Assembly (NCBI RefSeq): GCF_000158035.1
Contig: NZ_EQ973490.1
Span: 1,052,517 to 1,116,516 of the forward strand
Reading direction: 5' to 3'
Length of the DNA stretch: 64,000 nucleotides
DNA from: Bacteroides cellulosilyticus DSM 14838
Lineage (GTDB): Bacteria; Bacteroidota; Bacteroidia; Bacteroidales; Bacteroidaceae
The notes under the pieces were generated by a model that was not told the DNA's origin, ran no database searches, and saw only the letters and a list, made by a program, of their open reading frames with translations. Every line of letters begins with the position of its first letter. The stretch's first letter is position 1. Both the position numbers and the translations under genes were made by a program. This document shows, in pieces, positions 8,394 to 17,800 of this stretch.

Positions 8394-8516
8394 AAGGCTT
8401 GACATTGCTTTACATAAAGCATGTCAATCGTTTGACTATAGTCAGTAAGTTGTTTGATTATAATCCGCAAGCTTACTGACTATAGTCAGCAGACTTACTG
8501 AAGGTAGTCAACATCA
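8394..8516. repeat. Cluster of palindromic and inverted repeats
   Basis: TTGACATTGCTTTA faces TAAAGCATGTCAA, forming a near-perfect hairpin at about 8399-8431. Then GACTATAGTCAGTAAG (about 8436-8451) is followed by its exact reverse complement CTTACTGACTATAGTC (about 8473-8488). A third degraded copy, CTTACTGAAGGTAGTC, is at about 8494-8509. The core GACTATAGTC is itself a palindrome. No gene is present; a binding-site array or structured RNA is possible. Confidence 0.65.
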
Positions 8517-8697
8517 AATAATTCCTATAGCAAAACGAATGAATACTATATCCACATATTGCCTTCACCGCACCCGTTTCTACCCCTTCCATCCGTTAAG
8601 GCCGATGAACAGAGGGATGCAGGACAGCCGTTCATTCGAAAAGTTCATAGCTATTGCTGGAAAATTAAAGGTTACATATTGAAAAAGCACCTCCATT

Positions 8698-8729
8698 TTT
8701 GATGCCATAAAGCTTTTTACCTATCTTTG
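8698..8729 (+). promoter_or_regulatory. Promoter of the urea transporter transcript
   Basis: TTTG (8698-8701), 20 bases and TATCTTTG (8722-8729) match the Bacteroides promoter exactly. Transcription should start near 8736, about 90 bases ahead of the transporter start. Confidence 0.75.
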
Positions 8730-8731
8730 CA

Positions 8732-8824
8732 ATGATCGAAAAAGAAACCAAACTCGTTCAACACGTCATATATAAAGCCTTTAAAGGCAAGACAAGAATA
8801 CAAACTTTTTTCTATATGCAATAG
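8732..8824 (+). CDS. Possible 30-residue upstream ORF
   Basis: An ORF for MIEKETKLVQHVIYKAF... runs from just after the promoter box and ends four bases before the transporter ATG, in another frame. If translated it could couple to the transporter, but the ATG probably lies slightly upstream of the transcription start. The leader may equally be non-coding. Confidence 0.2.
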   Translation: MIEKETKLVQHVIYKAFKGKTRIQTFFYMQ

Positions 8825-8828
8825 AGTT

Positions 8829-9680
8829 ATGCGCGAGGGATTATTTGTTATCAGCCGTGGCATCGGCCAAGTGATGTTCCAAAACAATGCATTTTCAGGT
8901 ATATTAATGCTATCAGGAATTCTGTACAGTTCCTGGCAATTGGCTTTATTAGCTATTATTGGCAATATAATAAGTACTGCAACTGCCTGGATTTGCAGCT
9001 ACAGCCGTGAGGATATAAAAAATGGACTATACGGATTCAATGGTACTTTAGTAGGTATCGCCATCGGAGTATTTATAGAGATAACATGGCTATCAATGTT
9101 GCTTCTGCTAATAACTTCCGCCCTATCCACCTGGATCACTTATCTCTTCAGCCTTCAGCATCGTTTATCCGGATATACGGCTCCCTTTATTTTATCTGTA
9201 TGGATATTACTGGTTGGATGTCACTGGATATTTCCTTCATTATTATTATCCACCACACCTGTTGGGGCAGAGCCATCCTCTGATTTCCTCCGCGCTTTCT
9301 GTTTGAATATAGGTCAAGTAATGTTTCAGGGGAATAGTATATCAGGATTATTCTTTCTGATTGCCATTGCAGTTAATTCCCGCATCAATACTTTCTATAC
9401 TGCTTTAGGTTCCATCCTTCCAATAGTTGTGGCTGTGCTAAGCGGTATGGATCATGCCATACTAAATGCCGGATTGATCGGTTATAACGGTGTATTGTGC
9501 GCCATTGCTTTGGGTGATAAAACAATACGTTCCGGAGTATGGTGTGTATGTTCCATCCTTATATCCATTTTATTACAATGGCTGGGTATGCATTGGGGAA
9601 TTACAACCCTGACTGCCCCTTTTGTCTTTTCCGTATGGATAACCATTATATTAAAGAGAAGCCTGGAGAAAACTGTATAG
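8829..9680 (+). CDS. Urea transporter, UT family
   Basis: This encodes 283 residues and is almost entirely membrane-spanning. The two halves repeat each other, as known for the UT-B fold. RGIGQVMFQNNAFSG and later NIGQVMFQGNSISG are the paired entry segments. GLYGFNGTLVGIAIG and GLIGYNGVLCAIALG are the paired UT signature segments lining the pore. A role in facilitated urea passage across the inner membrane is expected. No urease genes lie in the window. It has its own promoter at 8698-8729 and is convergent with a NigD-like gene, from which a terminator separates it. Confidence 0.88.
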   Translation: MREGLFVISRGIGQVMFQNNAFSGILMLSGILYSSWQLALLAIIGNIISTATAWICSYSREDIKNGLYGFNGTLVGIAIGVFIEITWLSMLLLLITSALSTWITYLFSLQHRLSGYTAPFILSVWILLVGCHWIFPSLLLSTTPVGAEPSSDFLRAFCLNIGQVMFQGNSISGLFFLIAIAVNSRINTFYTALGSILPIVVAVLSGMDHAILNAGLIGYNGVLCAIALGDKTIRSGVWCVCSILISILLQWLGMHWGITTLTAPFVFSVWITIILKRSLEKTV

Positions 9681-9689
9681 TATATCGTA

Positions 9690-9732
9690 AAAAAGGAAGA
9701 AGGACACCAAAGTTAATGGTATCCTTCCTTCT
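9690..9732. terminator. Bidirectional terminator between convergent genes
   Basis: GGAAGAAGGACACCA and TGGTATCCTTCCTTC form a stem around AAGTTAA, with an A-run on the left side. It lies between the urea transporter and the NigD-like gene, which converge. Confidence 0.65.
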
Positions 9733-9758
9733 ATCAATCAATCATAGTCATACAAAAA

Positions 9759-10511
9759 CTATTTCAACTTTAAATTACTTCTTACAGCCGCAGCAGCGGG
9801 CTCACTCGGTGCAACGGATTTCCGGGTGCAATAATCAAATTCGGCTGATTTATCACCGCTGAATGACTTCCATTTCAGTTTCAACTTAACAGTTTTACCC
9901 TCCGTATCAGGCAATTCATCCAACTTAAAGGCAACCAAGCCATCATCCGTTTTTCCATACGTATCACCGTACGCATTATGCCGGAACTCCACTTCATAAG
10001 GATTATCCGGATTTTGTCCTAACAATAAGTTTACAAAATGTTTCTGCGAACCTCCCCATACAGTTCTGAAACGGAGTGTCAGATAGCCATCTTCTGCAAG
10101 AGTCACCCAGTCATTTACTATTTCCACAGGATCTGTACCATATATTTTATCATTTTCTTCTCCCAGATCCGGAGCGATAGGCTTTGTCAAGATACTATCT
10201 ATCCAGTTGATGTGCACTGCTTTCGTGTATTCACCACTGGCTTCGTCCACTTCACTGTAATTCATCAATGCTCTGACCTCTTTATCTCCAAAAGGAGAGG
10301 TTTTCACATTGGTCGGTAATAAGGTCGTCTTATCATCCAACTGCAAGAAAAATGCTCCATCGGCAGCTTCCTTCACTGTCACAAGGGCATTAGGATACCT
10401 CAGGTAATAAGCGTTATTGTCGTCGTCGTCCAGGCAGGACTGAAAACCTATAGAAGTGGCTACTACTGTTGCCACGGCAAGTGCTTTACTAAATACTGAA
10501 TTAATTTTCAT
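9759..10511 (-). CDS. NigD-like lipoprotein
   Basis: This encodes 250 residues. The signal peptide is followed by a lipobox (FQSC) and an Asp-rich linker (LDDDDN), as usual for exported Bacteroides lipoproteins. VTVKEAADGAFFLQLDDKTTLLPTN is the N-terminal NigD OB-like domain signature. The C-terminal half contains TVWGGSQKHFVNLLLG and VEFRHNAYGD, as in NigD C-terminal domains. The family is abundant in Bacteroidales and has no established activity. It appears to be a single-gene unit. Confidence 0.85.
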   Translation of the reverse strand: MKINSVFSKALAVATVVATSIGFQSCLDDDDNNAYYLRYPNALVTVKEAADGAFFLQLDDKTTLLPTNVKTSPFGDKEVRALMNYSEVDEASGEYTKAVHINWIDSILTKPIAPDLGEENDKIYGTDPVEIVNDWVTLAEDGYLTLRFRTVWGGSQKHFVNLLLGQNPDNPYEVEFRHNAYGDTYGKTDDGLVAFKLDELPDTEGKTVKLKLKWKSFSGDKSAEFDYCTRKSVAPSEPAAAAVRSNLKLK

Positions 10512-10597
10512 AATGTACTTCCTCTAATTAAATATTCAAAATAACTTCTTTGTATTAGAGAAATAACAAATTAGAAAAAAGACTGCATAGCATATTG

Positions 10598-11416
10598 TTA
10601 ATTAACAATAATGTCTATTATTTCCAAATCATCCGGCACGTGTACCACACCGGAAAATCCCTGAGCAGCTTCTTCCGTATAACACGCTTTACGCGTATTC
10701 AGCGTCTTATCTTCCGTATGATATAACAACAGATTCTTCACTTTTAGTTCTTCCGCCAGCTTCCCGGCATCCAGTGCCGTACTATGGTGTTTCTCATAAG
10801 GTTTGAATATATCACGGTCTTTATACAGACAGAAAGCCTCGCACAACAACCAGTCAGCCCCTTCCACATAGGGACGATTCTTCTCATTATAAGGTTCATC
10901 TCCAAGACAAACCAGCGATTGGCCATTCGGCAATGTGGTACGAAAACCATATTGTTTCTCTTTGGTCGATCCTATATCAAAAGATTGTAGTTTTAACTCC
11001 CCTGCTTTAAATCTCTCTCCGTCCTTAACCTCACAAAGTTCAATGCCATTTCCCAAATACTGTACAATTTTCTTAGGTAACGTCATCCGGCAGATCCAAT
11101 CCAGAACTTGTAATACTTTATCATGTCCATACAGCCGGAAGACTCCTGCATATCTCCCACTTTGCATCTGCTGTGCTACCATCCGGATTACCCATACCGC
11201 ACCCAATATATGATCCGTATGAGCATGTGTCACAAACATATCATGAATACGCTCAATGGCGATACCGGCTTTCTCCAACTGAACCAATATTCCATTCCCT
11301 CCACCGGCATCCACAAGCAGCACATTTTCAGCTGTCCGGATTGCGAAACAAGTATTATAGCATCTGGTAACGCCTGCATTACCTGTACCTAACATAATAA
11401 TCTGAGTATCCTTCAT
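10598..11416 (-). CDS. Metallo-beta-lactamase-fold hydrolase, RNase Z-like
   Basis: This encodes 272 residues from MKDTQIIMLGTGN, which begins directly with the first beta strand of the fold. A longer start at 11452 would overlap a TATCTTTG -7 box (11450-11457, minus strand), so it is rejected. HAHTDH (H64, H66, D68, H69) is the zinc motif. CLGDEPYN and LLYHTED supply further likely ligands. The overall pattern resembles RNase Z/ElaC-like and related phosphodiesterase-type members. The substrate cannot be fixed from sequence alone. Confidence 0.8.
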   Translation of the reverse strand: MKDTQIIMLGTGNAGVTRCYNTCFAIRTAENVLLVDAGGGNGILVQLEKAGIAIERIHDMFVTHAHTDHILGAVWVIRMVAQQMQSGRYAGVFRLYGHDKVLQVLDWICRMTLPKKIVQYLGNGIELCEVKDGERFKAGELKLQSFDIGSTKEKQYGFRTTLPNGQSLVCLGDEPYNEKNRPYVEGADWLLCEAFCLYKDRDIFKPYEKHHSTALDAGKLAEELKVKNLLLYHTEDKTLNTRKACYTEEAAQGFSGVVHVPDDLEIIDIIVN

Positions 11417-11463
11417 CCTCTTAATTCTATAATTACGAAATCTGAGCCACAAAGATAAACAGA

Positions 11464-11514
11464 ATATGCCATTCTATAAGGAAAGATCAAAACTCTCCTT
11501 ATAGAATGGCATAT
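11464..11514. terminator. Perfect 19-bp stem between tricorn-like and hydrolase genes
   Basis: ATATGCCATTCTATAAGGA and TCCTTATAGAATGGCATAT are exact complements separated by 13 bases. It follows the tricorn-like gene on the minus strand and precedes the promoter of the next gene. No long T-run follows on that strand, so termination efficiency is uncertain. Confidence 0.6.
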
Positions 11515-11540
11515 TTATAACAGTATAGTAAAGTATATAA

Positions 11541-14500
11541 TTACTTACTGAAATCTCTTGGAGCCGGAACAGGCGGCAATGGTTTACGGTTCTGCAACTC
11601 CTTCATTACTTCTTCGATAGCCTTATTGAGCTGTTCGTCTTCACCGTTCCATTCCTTCACCGGATCGTTATCAATCAAGATATCCGGATCGACACCATGA
11701 TTTTCAATAATCCACTGGCCTGTTTTCGCATCATAACTGGTGAAGAAAGGAACACGGATATCCGTACCGTCCATATAAGGCAACGGTCCGCTGATACCTA
11801 CAATACCACCCCAGGTGCGGGTACCGATTAGTTTACCAAGTCCCAGTGCACGGAAGCCCCACGGGAAGAGATCACCATCAGAAGCAGAATATTTATTAAT
11901 CAAACAAACCTTCGGCCCCACTTGTACAGCATCGGGTATAGTGCCGACACGCTTCGTACCACGTCCCATCGTCAAGCGGTAAGGTTCGCGAGACAAGCGT
12001 TCCAGAATCATAGGAGATACATTACCGCCACCATTAGCACGGTCGTCTATAATCAGACCTTCCTTGTCGAGCTGCGGATAGAAATAACGGGAGAACTCGT
12101 TCAGACCCTCTGGACCCATATCAGGAATATAGATATAACCAATACGTCCATTGGATGCCTTTTCCACCTTCTTCAGGTTATCCTGTACCCAGTTATACTG
12201 ATAAAGAGGATACTCATTTTCCAGCGGACTGATGACAATCTTTCTTGCACCTGCCAATTGCGGTTTGCTGTTCAGCGAGATTTCTGTCGGTACATCAGCC
12301 TTTCCTACCAGTAAAGCATAGATATTCTTCACCGTATTCGTCGGTATACCGTCAATGGCAACAATGTATTCCCCGGCCTTAGCCTCAATACCCGGTTCAG
12401 TAAGCGGAGAGCGCAGTTCCTTACTCCAGGAAGCACCGGGAAGTATCTTATCCAAACGGAAGAAACCACTCTTATCTGCCGATACCTCAGCACCCAGCAA
12501 ACCAGTCTTGATACGTGCCGGTTTATCCGTTTCACCCGGATTGACGTATGCGTGCCCGCAGTTAAGCTCACCAATCATCTCTCCAATGATATAGTTTAGG
12601 TCGAGACGCGTCTTTGCATAAGGCAGCAGAACAGAATATTTCTGTTTGATTGCTTTCCAATCCACACCATGCATATTCTCCAGATAAAAGCCATCACGAT
12701 AAGCACGCCAAGCCTCATCAAAGATTTGCGCCCACTCCTTGGGATAATCTATCGTAATGGACATATTATCCATATTGACAGGTGTACTCAGATTAGCCGC
12801 TCCTTCCGGTATAGCGGTTACATAAAGCTTGTTGTCCTTGTAGAACAAAGCCTTTTGACTACCCGGAGTAACCGTCATCATAGCACCATCGGCAACCGTT
12901 TCTTCTTTCTGACCTTCAAGATCGAAGAACTTCGTTCCGCCATTGCCCCAGTAATATACTTTCTTTCCGTTTGAATAGAAATTAGTATAATAAGAAGCCG
13001 ACAATGGAAGCTTGATGATACGGTCAGTGATACCTTCCGGATCAAACTTGACGAGTGACGCAGAAGCAGTTTCCTGTTTCGCGTCTTTCTTTCCGGCAGT
13101 CTTTTCAGTAGCCTTCGGGGCCTCACTCTCACTGTCGTTCTTCATTCCGGCATCTTTCTGTATAAAAGGTGACGGGGTATCTTTCGAGAGCAAAGCAAGA
13201 TAAACTCCATACATATTATTATAGACATGGTTCCATTCCAACCAGCCGTATGTAGGGTTGAAATCGCGGGCAGATGAGAAAATCAGATACTTACCATCCG
13301 TACTGAATACCGGTGAAGAAGAATTATACCACTTGTCCGTCACCGGATATTCCTTCTTTCCGGCAATATCATAGACATATACAACAGTTATTTCATTATC
13401 TGCATCACGGGTATAAGTCAGCCATTTGCTATCCGGTGAAAAAGTCACATCCTGCGGTTCCCCCATCGGGTCTTGTAATAACATAGTCACCTGTCGTGAA
13501 GCTACATCCAGCAGATTGATACGATTTTGACGGTCGGTATAAACAATCTTCTTACTGTCCGGACTCCATTCGAAAGAGCGGATATACGTATCATTATTCT
13601 TGGTCAGCTGCACCGGATTACCTTCTACTGCATCCTGAAGATAAAGTTCTGTCTCTCCGGTAGCATCCGAGATATAAGCAATGCATTTTCCATCAGGAGA
13701 CCATTGTGCATCACGTTCGTGGGCACCCGGAGTGCGGGTTATATTTTTCGTCACACCCTTGGTCGAGGGCAGATTAAAGACCTCTCCGCGAGCAGTCACC
13801 ACTACCCGTTCTCCATCGGGAGATGCACTGGCGGCTGTCAGATATTTAGCTCCATTCTTTATGGCGCTGCGTGCATAGATATTATCCGAAGCAAGACTGA
13901 TATTGACTTTCTCGGGCTGACGGGTGGCAGCATCCATCTTATAGATATATCCGCCATTCTCAAACACAATGGTATTGCCGGAAGCACTCGGGAACTTTAC
14001 ATCATATTCGGTAAAGTTAGTAACCTTCGACGTCTGTTTGGTCTTCGTATTATAAACAAAGATATTCATGGTGCGGTCACGGTCGGAAAGGAAAAATATA
14101 TCATCGCCGATCCACATGGGGAAGATATCCTGAGCAACATTATTCGTTATATTTTCCACTGATTTCTTTGCCGGATCGTATATCCAGACATCATCCGCCA
14201 TACCGCCTTTATAATACTTCCAAGTACGGAATTCACGCATGGTACGGTTGTAAGCCAGTCGCTTGCCGTCGGGAGAATAACTACAGAATCCACCCTCGGG
14301 CAAAGGGATAATTTCGGGCATACCACCCTCTTGATTGACAGAATAAAGCTTACCGGCAAAACCGTCACTGATACGGTTACGATAAATGATCTGTTTACCA
14401 TCCGGTGTCCAGGTCATCACAATATTGTTAGGTCCCATACGATCGCCCAGGTCATCACGGGAATTCGTTGCAGTATACGTCAGGCGTTGCGGTTCTCCAC

Positions 14501-14789
14501 CAGCTGCCGGGATGGTGTATACTTCCGTATTTCCATCATACTGACCGGTAAAAGCAATCGTTTTGCCATCGGGTGAAAAACGAGGGAACATTTCGTAACC
14601 CACATGCGAAGTCAGGCGCTGCGCTTCTCCTCCAGTGACAGGCACTCTATACAAATCGCCTGCATACGAGAAAACAATCTCGTTCCCGTTCGTTGCCGGA
14701 AAACGCAATAAACGCGCTTCATCTGCTGCCGAAAGACAGACAGATACACCTACAAGGGCAAATAAGGATAAAAGTAATTTCTTATTCAT
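11541..14789 (-). CDS. Tricorn-like S41 protease
   Basis: This encodes 1082 residues with a signal peptide (about 1-21). Residues about 25-550 carry TolB/WD40-like blades (FSPDGKTIAFTG, WTPDGKQIIYR, FSPDSKWLTYT). A lysine/alanine-rich linker lies near 555-590. A core domain and a PDZ domain (about 770-850) follow. The C-terminal S41 domain includes DDRANGGGNVS and YSASDGD, with the probable nucleophile at Ser970, and TRTWGGIVG. Tricorn proteases degrade peptides into short products; the signal peptide here suggests periplasmic peptide processing. A perfect promoter lies just upstream, so the gene is transcribed independently of the regulator gene behind it. Confidence 0.88.
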   Translation of the reverse strand: MNKKLLLSLFALVGVSVCLSAADEARLLRFPATNGNEIVFSYAGDLYRVPVTGGEAQRLTSHVGYEMFPRFSPDGKTIAFTGQYDGNTEVYTIPAAGGEPQRLTYTATNSRDDLGDRMGPNNIVMTWTPDGKQIIYRNRISDGFAGKLYSVNQEGGMPEIIPLPEGGFCSYSPDGKRLAYNRTMREFRTWKYYKGGMADDVWIYDPAKKSVENITNNVAQDIFPMWIGDDIFFLSDRDRTMNIFVYNTKTKQTSKVTNFTEYDVKFPSASGNTIVFENGGYIYKMDAATRQPEKVNISLASDNIYARSAIKNGAKYLTAASASPDGERVVVTARGEVFNLPSTKGVTKNITRTPGAHERDAQWSPDGKCIAYISDATGETELYLQDAVEGNPVQLTKNNDTYIRSFEWSPDSKKIVYTDRQNRINLLDVASRQVTMLLQDPMGEPQDVTFSPDSKWLTYTRDADNEITVVYVYDIAGKKEYPVTDKWYNSSSPVFSTDGKYLIFSSARDFNPTYGWLEWNHVYNNMYGVYLALLSKDTPSPFIQKDAGMKNDSESEAPKATEKTAGKKDAKQETASASLVKFDPEGITDRIIKLPLSASYYTNFYSNGKKVYYWGNGGTKFFDLEGQKEETVADGAMMTVTPGSQKALFYKDNKLYVTAIPEGAANLSTPVNMDNMSITIDYPKEWAQIFDEAWRAYRDGFYLENMHGVDWKAIKQKYSVLLPYAKTRLDLNYIIGEMIGELNCGHAYVNPGETDKPARIKTGLLGAEVSADKSGFFRLDKILPGASWSKELRSPLTEPGIEAKAGEYIVAIDGIPTNTVKNIYALLVGKADVPTEISLNSKPQLAGARKIVISPLENEYPLYQYNWVQDNLKKVEKASNGRIGYIYIPDMGPEGLNEFSRYFYPQLDKEGLIIDDRANGGGNVSPMILERLSREPYRLTMGRGTKRVGTIPDAVQVGPKVCLINKYSASDGDLFPWGFRALGLGKLIGTRTWGGIVGISGPLPYMDGTDIRVPFFTSYDAKTGQWIIENHGVDPDILIDNDPVKEWNGEDEQLNKAIEEVMKELQNRKPLPPVPAPRDFSK

Positions 14790-14812
14790 ACTCTTAAAAA
14801 TTAATTGACTTA

Positions 14813-14843
14813 CAAAAGTATGAAAAGAAAAAGATAGTACAAA
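14813..14843 (-). promoter_or_regulatory. Promoter of the tricorn-like protease gene
   Basis: Read on the minus strand, TTTG (14840-14843), 19 bases and TACTTTTG (14813-14820) match the Bacteroides consensus fully. The expected transcription start is about 14806, 17 bases before the ATG. Confidence 0.75.
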
Positions 14844-14869
14844 TTTATAGAACGAATTTGTTGACAGAA

Positions 14870-17800
14870 TTATTCTTTTCCATTAACAAATTCTCCGGGT
14901 TTGATACCGAATTGCTTTTGGAAACATTTGGCAAAATAAGATGGATTATTAAAACCTACCATATAGCAAATCTCATTGATCCGGTATTTATTCTCTGAAA
15001 GCAAGGCAGCAGCTTTCTTTAACCTCACAATCTGAATCAGTTCATTCGGAGTAACATTAGCCAGCGTTTTTATCTTGGCAAATAATCCGGAACGACTGAT
15101 GCAAAGTTCTTCTGCCAGAAAATCAACAGACAGTTCCGAATTTGAGAAGTTTTGCTCTATAATCTCATTGATACGGGTAAGGAATTTATTATCCATAGAG
15201 TTATTGGCAATACTGTTCAACGGTACCAATGGCATTTTAGAGAATTTCTGACGCAACAAATTACGCAGATCAAGCAGATTCTTAATACATGCTTCCAGAT
15301 ACTGCACCGAGAAAGGCTTTTCAATATAAGCATCCGCCCCGCAGTCCATACCTTCTATCTTTGAATTCGTATCCGTTTTAGCTGTCAGCAAAATAAACGG
15401 TATATGACTGATGGCCTGATCGGCACGCAAAGCCTTGCAAAGTTCCACTCCATCCATGCGCGGCATCATCCAGTCGCTCACAATCAGGGTCACATCATTC
15501 TCTTTCAACTTTTCTAAAGCCTCTATCCCATCTTCAGCCGTAAGAATAGAGTATTGATTAGAGAAATTGCCGGAAAGGAAGTTCAGCATTTCTTCGTTAT
15601 CATCCACAATCAGCATGACCGGTTTATCCTTAGAGACCGCCGCCGGTAAGCTTTCCGACAAAATATCCTCGGGAATTGCCGGATTCAATCCATTCGTTTC
15701 CCCTTCCTGAATTGCTTCCTGACTTTGTTCGATGGGCAATGTTACTATAAAGGACGATCCTTTATTGACTTCAGACTCCACTTCTATGCAGCCATTATGA
15801 GACTCCACAATGCTTTTCACAATACTCAGTCCAATACCTGTACCGGGTTTATTGTCCATGGCCTGATAGAAAGGTTTGAAAATCTTCTTCTGATCCTCCT
15901 TACTTATACCGATTCCATTATCCGTTACCCTGATTACAAATGTATGCTGTTCCGGTTGCACCACACACGAAAGGATAACTTCATCTTTTGTATACTTACT
16001 TGCATTCGTCAGCAAATTACTGATAAGCTTTGTAACTGCCTCGCTATCCACCATAGCCGTAAAATTCGCATCGGGATACTCCACCGTAAGATGGGCACCA
16101 TGTTGGGTAATGAAAGGATTAAACCGTTCACAAACAGCCTCCAGCAATTGACGAATATTCTGTGAGGTGTATTTCATGGTCATCCCCTCCTGTTCCACTT
16201 TGCGGAAGTCCAACAACTGATTTACCAGGAACAATAATCTCTGACTATTACGGTCTATAATATTAAGGTCATCACGCAGCATCGCCGGCATAGGTATGGA
16301 TGATCTCATAATCTTTTCCAACGGACCAATGATAAGCGAAACCGGAGTACGGATTTCATGAGCTATCATTGTGAAAAACTTAATCTTAGCCTCATGCACC
16401 TCTTTCTCTTTATTCACATTCAGTTGCTTAATTTCTGCTGTATGTTTCTTTTCACTCCTTTTCAGCAGAAAGCGGATGAAGAAAGTCAATGCCACACACA
16501 GCAACAGGAAATAAAGCAATTTGGCCGGTAGACTCCAATAGAAAGGCGGATGAATAACTATTTTCAGGCTTGCTTCCTGCTCGCTCCAGATACCATCGTT
16601 GTTAGTAGCTTTCACCTTAAAAGTATAGGTTCCGGCAGGCAGATTGGTATAAGTAGCCTTATTTTGAGAACCTACATAATTCCATTCTTTATCAAAACCC
16701 TCCAGTTTATAGGCATACTGATTCTTTTCGGGCGTACAATAGCTCAATGAAGCATAAAGCAAGCTGAAGACATGATCTTTATAAGATAATTCCAACTGTT
16801 CCATATGGTTCAGAGCCTTCGGCAACAACTTATCACCTATCCGGATCTCTTTATTGAATACTTCCAGTCCCGTAATAATTACCGGAGGGAGTACCTTGTT
16901 CGTTTTAATCTGATAAGGATAGAAAGCATTAAACCCATTTACAGAACCAATGTAGATTTTCCCATCGGAAGCTTTCAAAGCAGCATTCACCAGAAACTGC
17001 TCACTTTGCAATCCGTCGCTTCGTGTAAATACCTGACAACTTTCTCCGGGAACATATCGCACCAGCCCTTTTGTAGTAGTCAGCCATAAGACACGCTGAT
17101 CTTCAATAATAGCACAAATATTACGGCTTGGAATATCCAATGGAATTAATTCAAATTGGTCTTTCTTTGCATTGTATTTGCAAAGTCCGTTCATCGTTCC
17201 AATCCACATTTCCCCATTTCCATCTATCAATACACAATTCACCTGATCATTAATCAATGCACCGGGGGCACTGCTATGTACATAATTCGTCCATTCCTGC
17301 TTATCCGGATCATACTTGAACAGCCCGTTTCCCTGAGAAGAGAACCAGATATTTCCATCGGCATCCTGATCTATGTCCATGATCCAGGAACCAAGATCTC
17401 TTATTCGGGTAAAGTTATCCTCTTCCCTGTTATACAAGTTTACTCCCGACATGGAAGTTACCCAAATACGTGCTTCACGGTCCTTAAAGATAGCATAAGA
17501 ACTGCTTCTATCAAGGGTAGTGGGATCTCCCGCTTTAGTTGTATAAATCCTGAATACCCCTGTCTTTGTATTCAACACATTAACTCCCCCCGTATAAGTA
17601 CCAATCCATAAATCATCACCATCCATACAAAGTGCATGTACGTTATGATAAGAAAGACTATTTCCGTGCTCATCGGGTAGATAATGAGTAAAGTGTTTAT
17701 CTTTAGGTGAAAAGCAACTCAAACCACCATCATCAGAGGCAATCCAAATATGCCCGTAAGTGTCTTCACAAAAGCGTCCGATAACAGTTCCATTGACAGA

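Noticed and set aside
8008-8828. tRNA as an integration site of a mobile element
   Set aside because: No integrase gene and no repeated tRNA 3' end was found in the window.
13527-14162. Plus-strand frame of 211 codons
   Set aside because: It lies opposite the tricorn-like gene, whose motifs are clear on the other strand; the plus-strand product has no recognisable feature.
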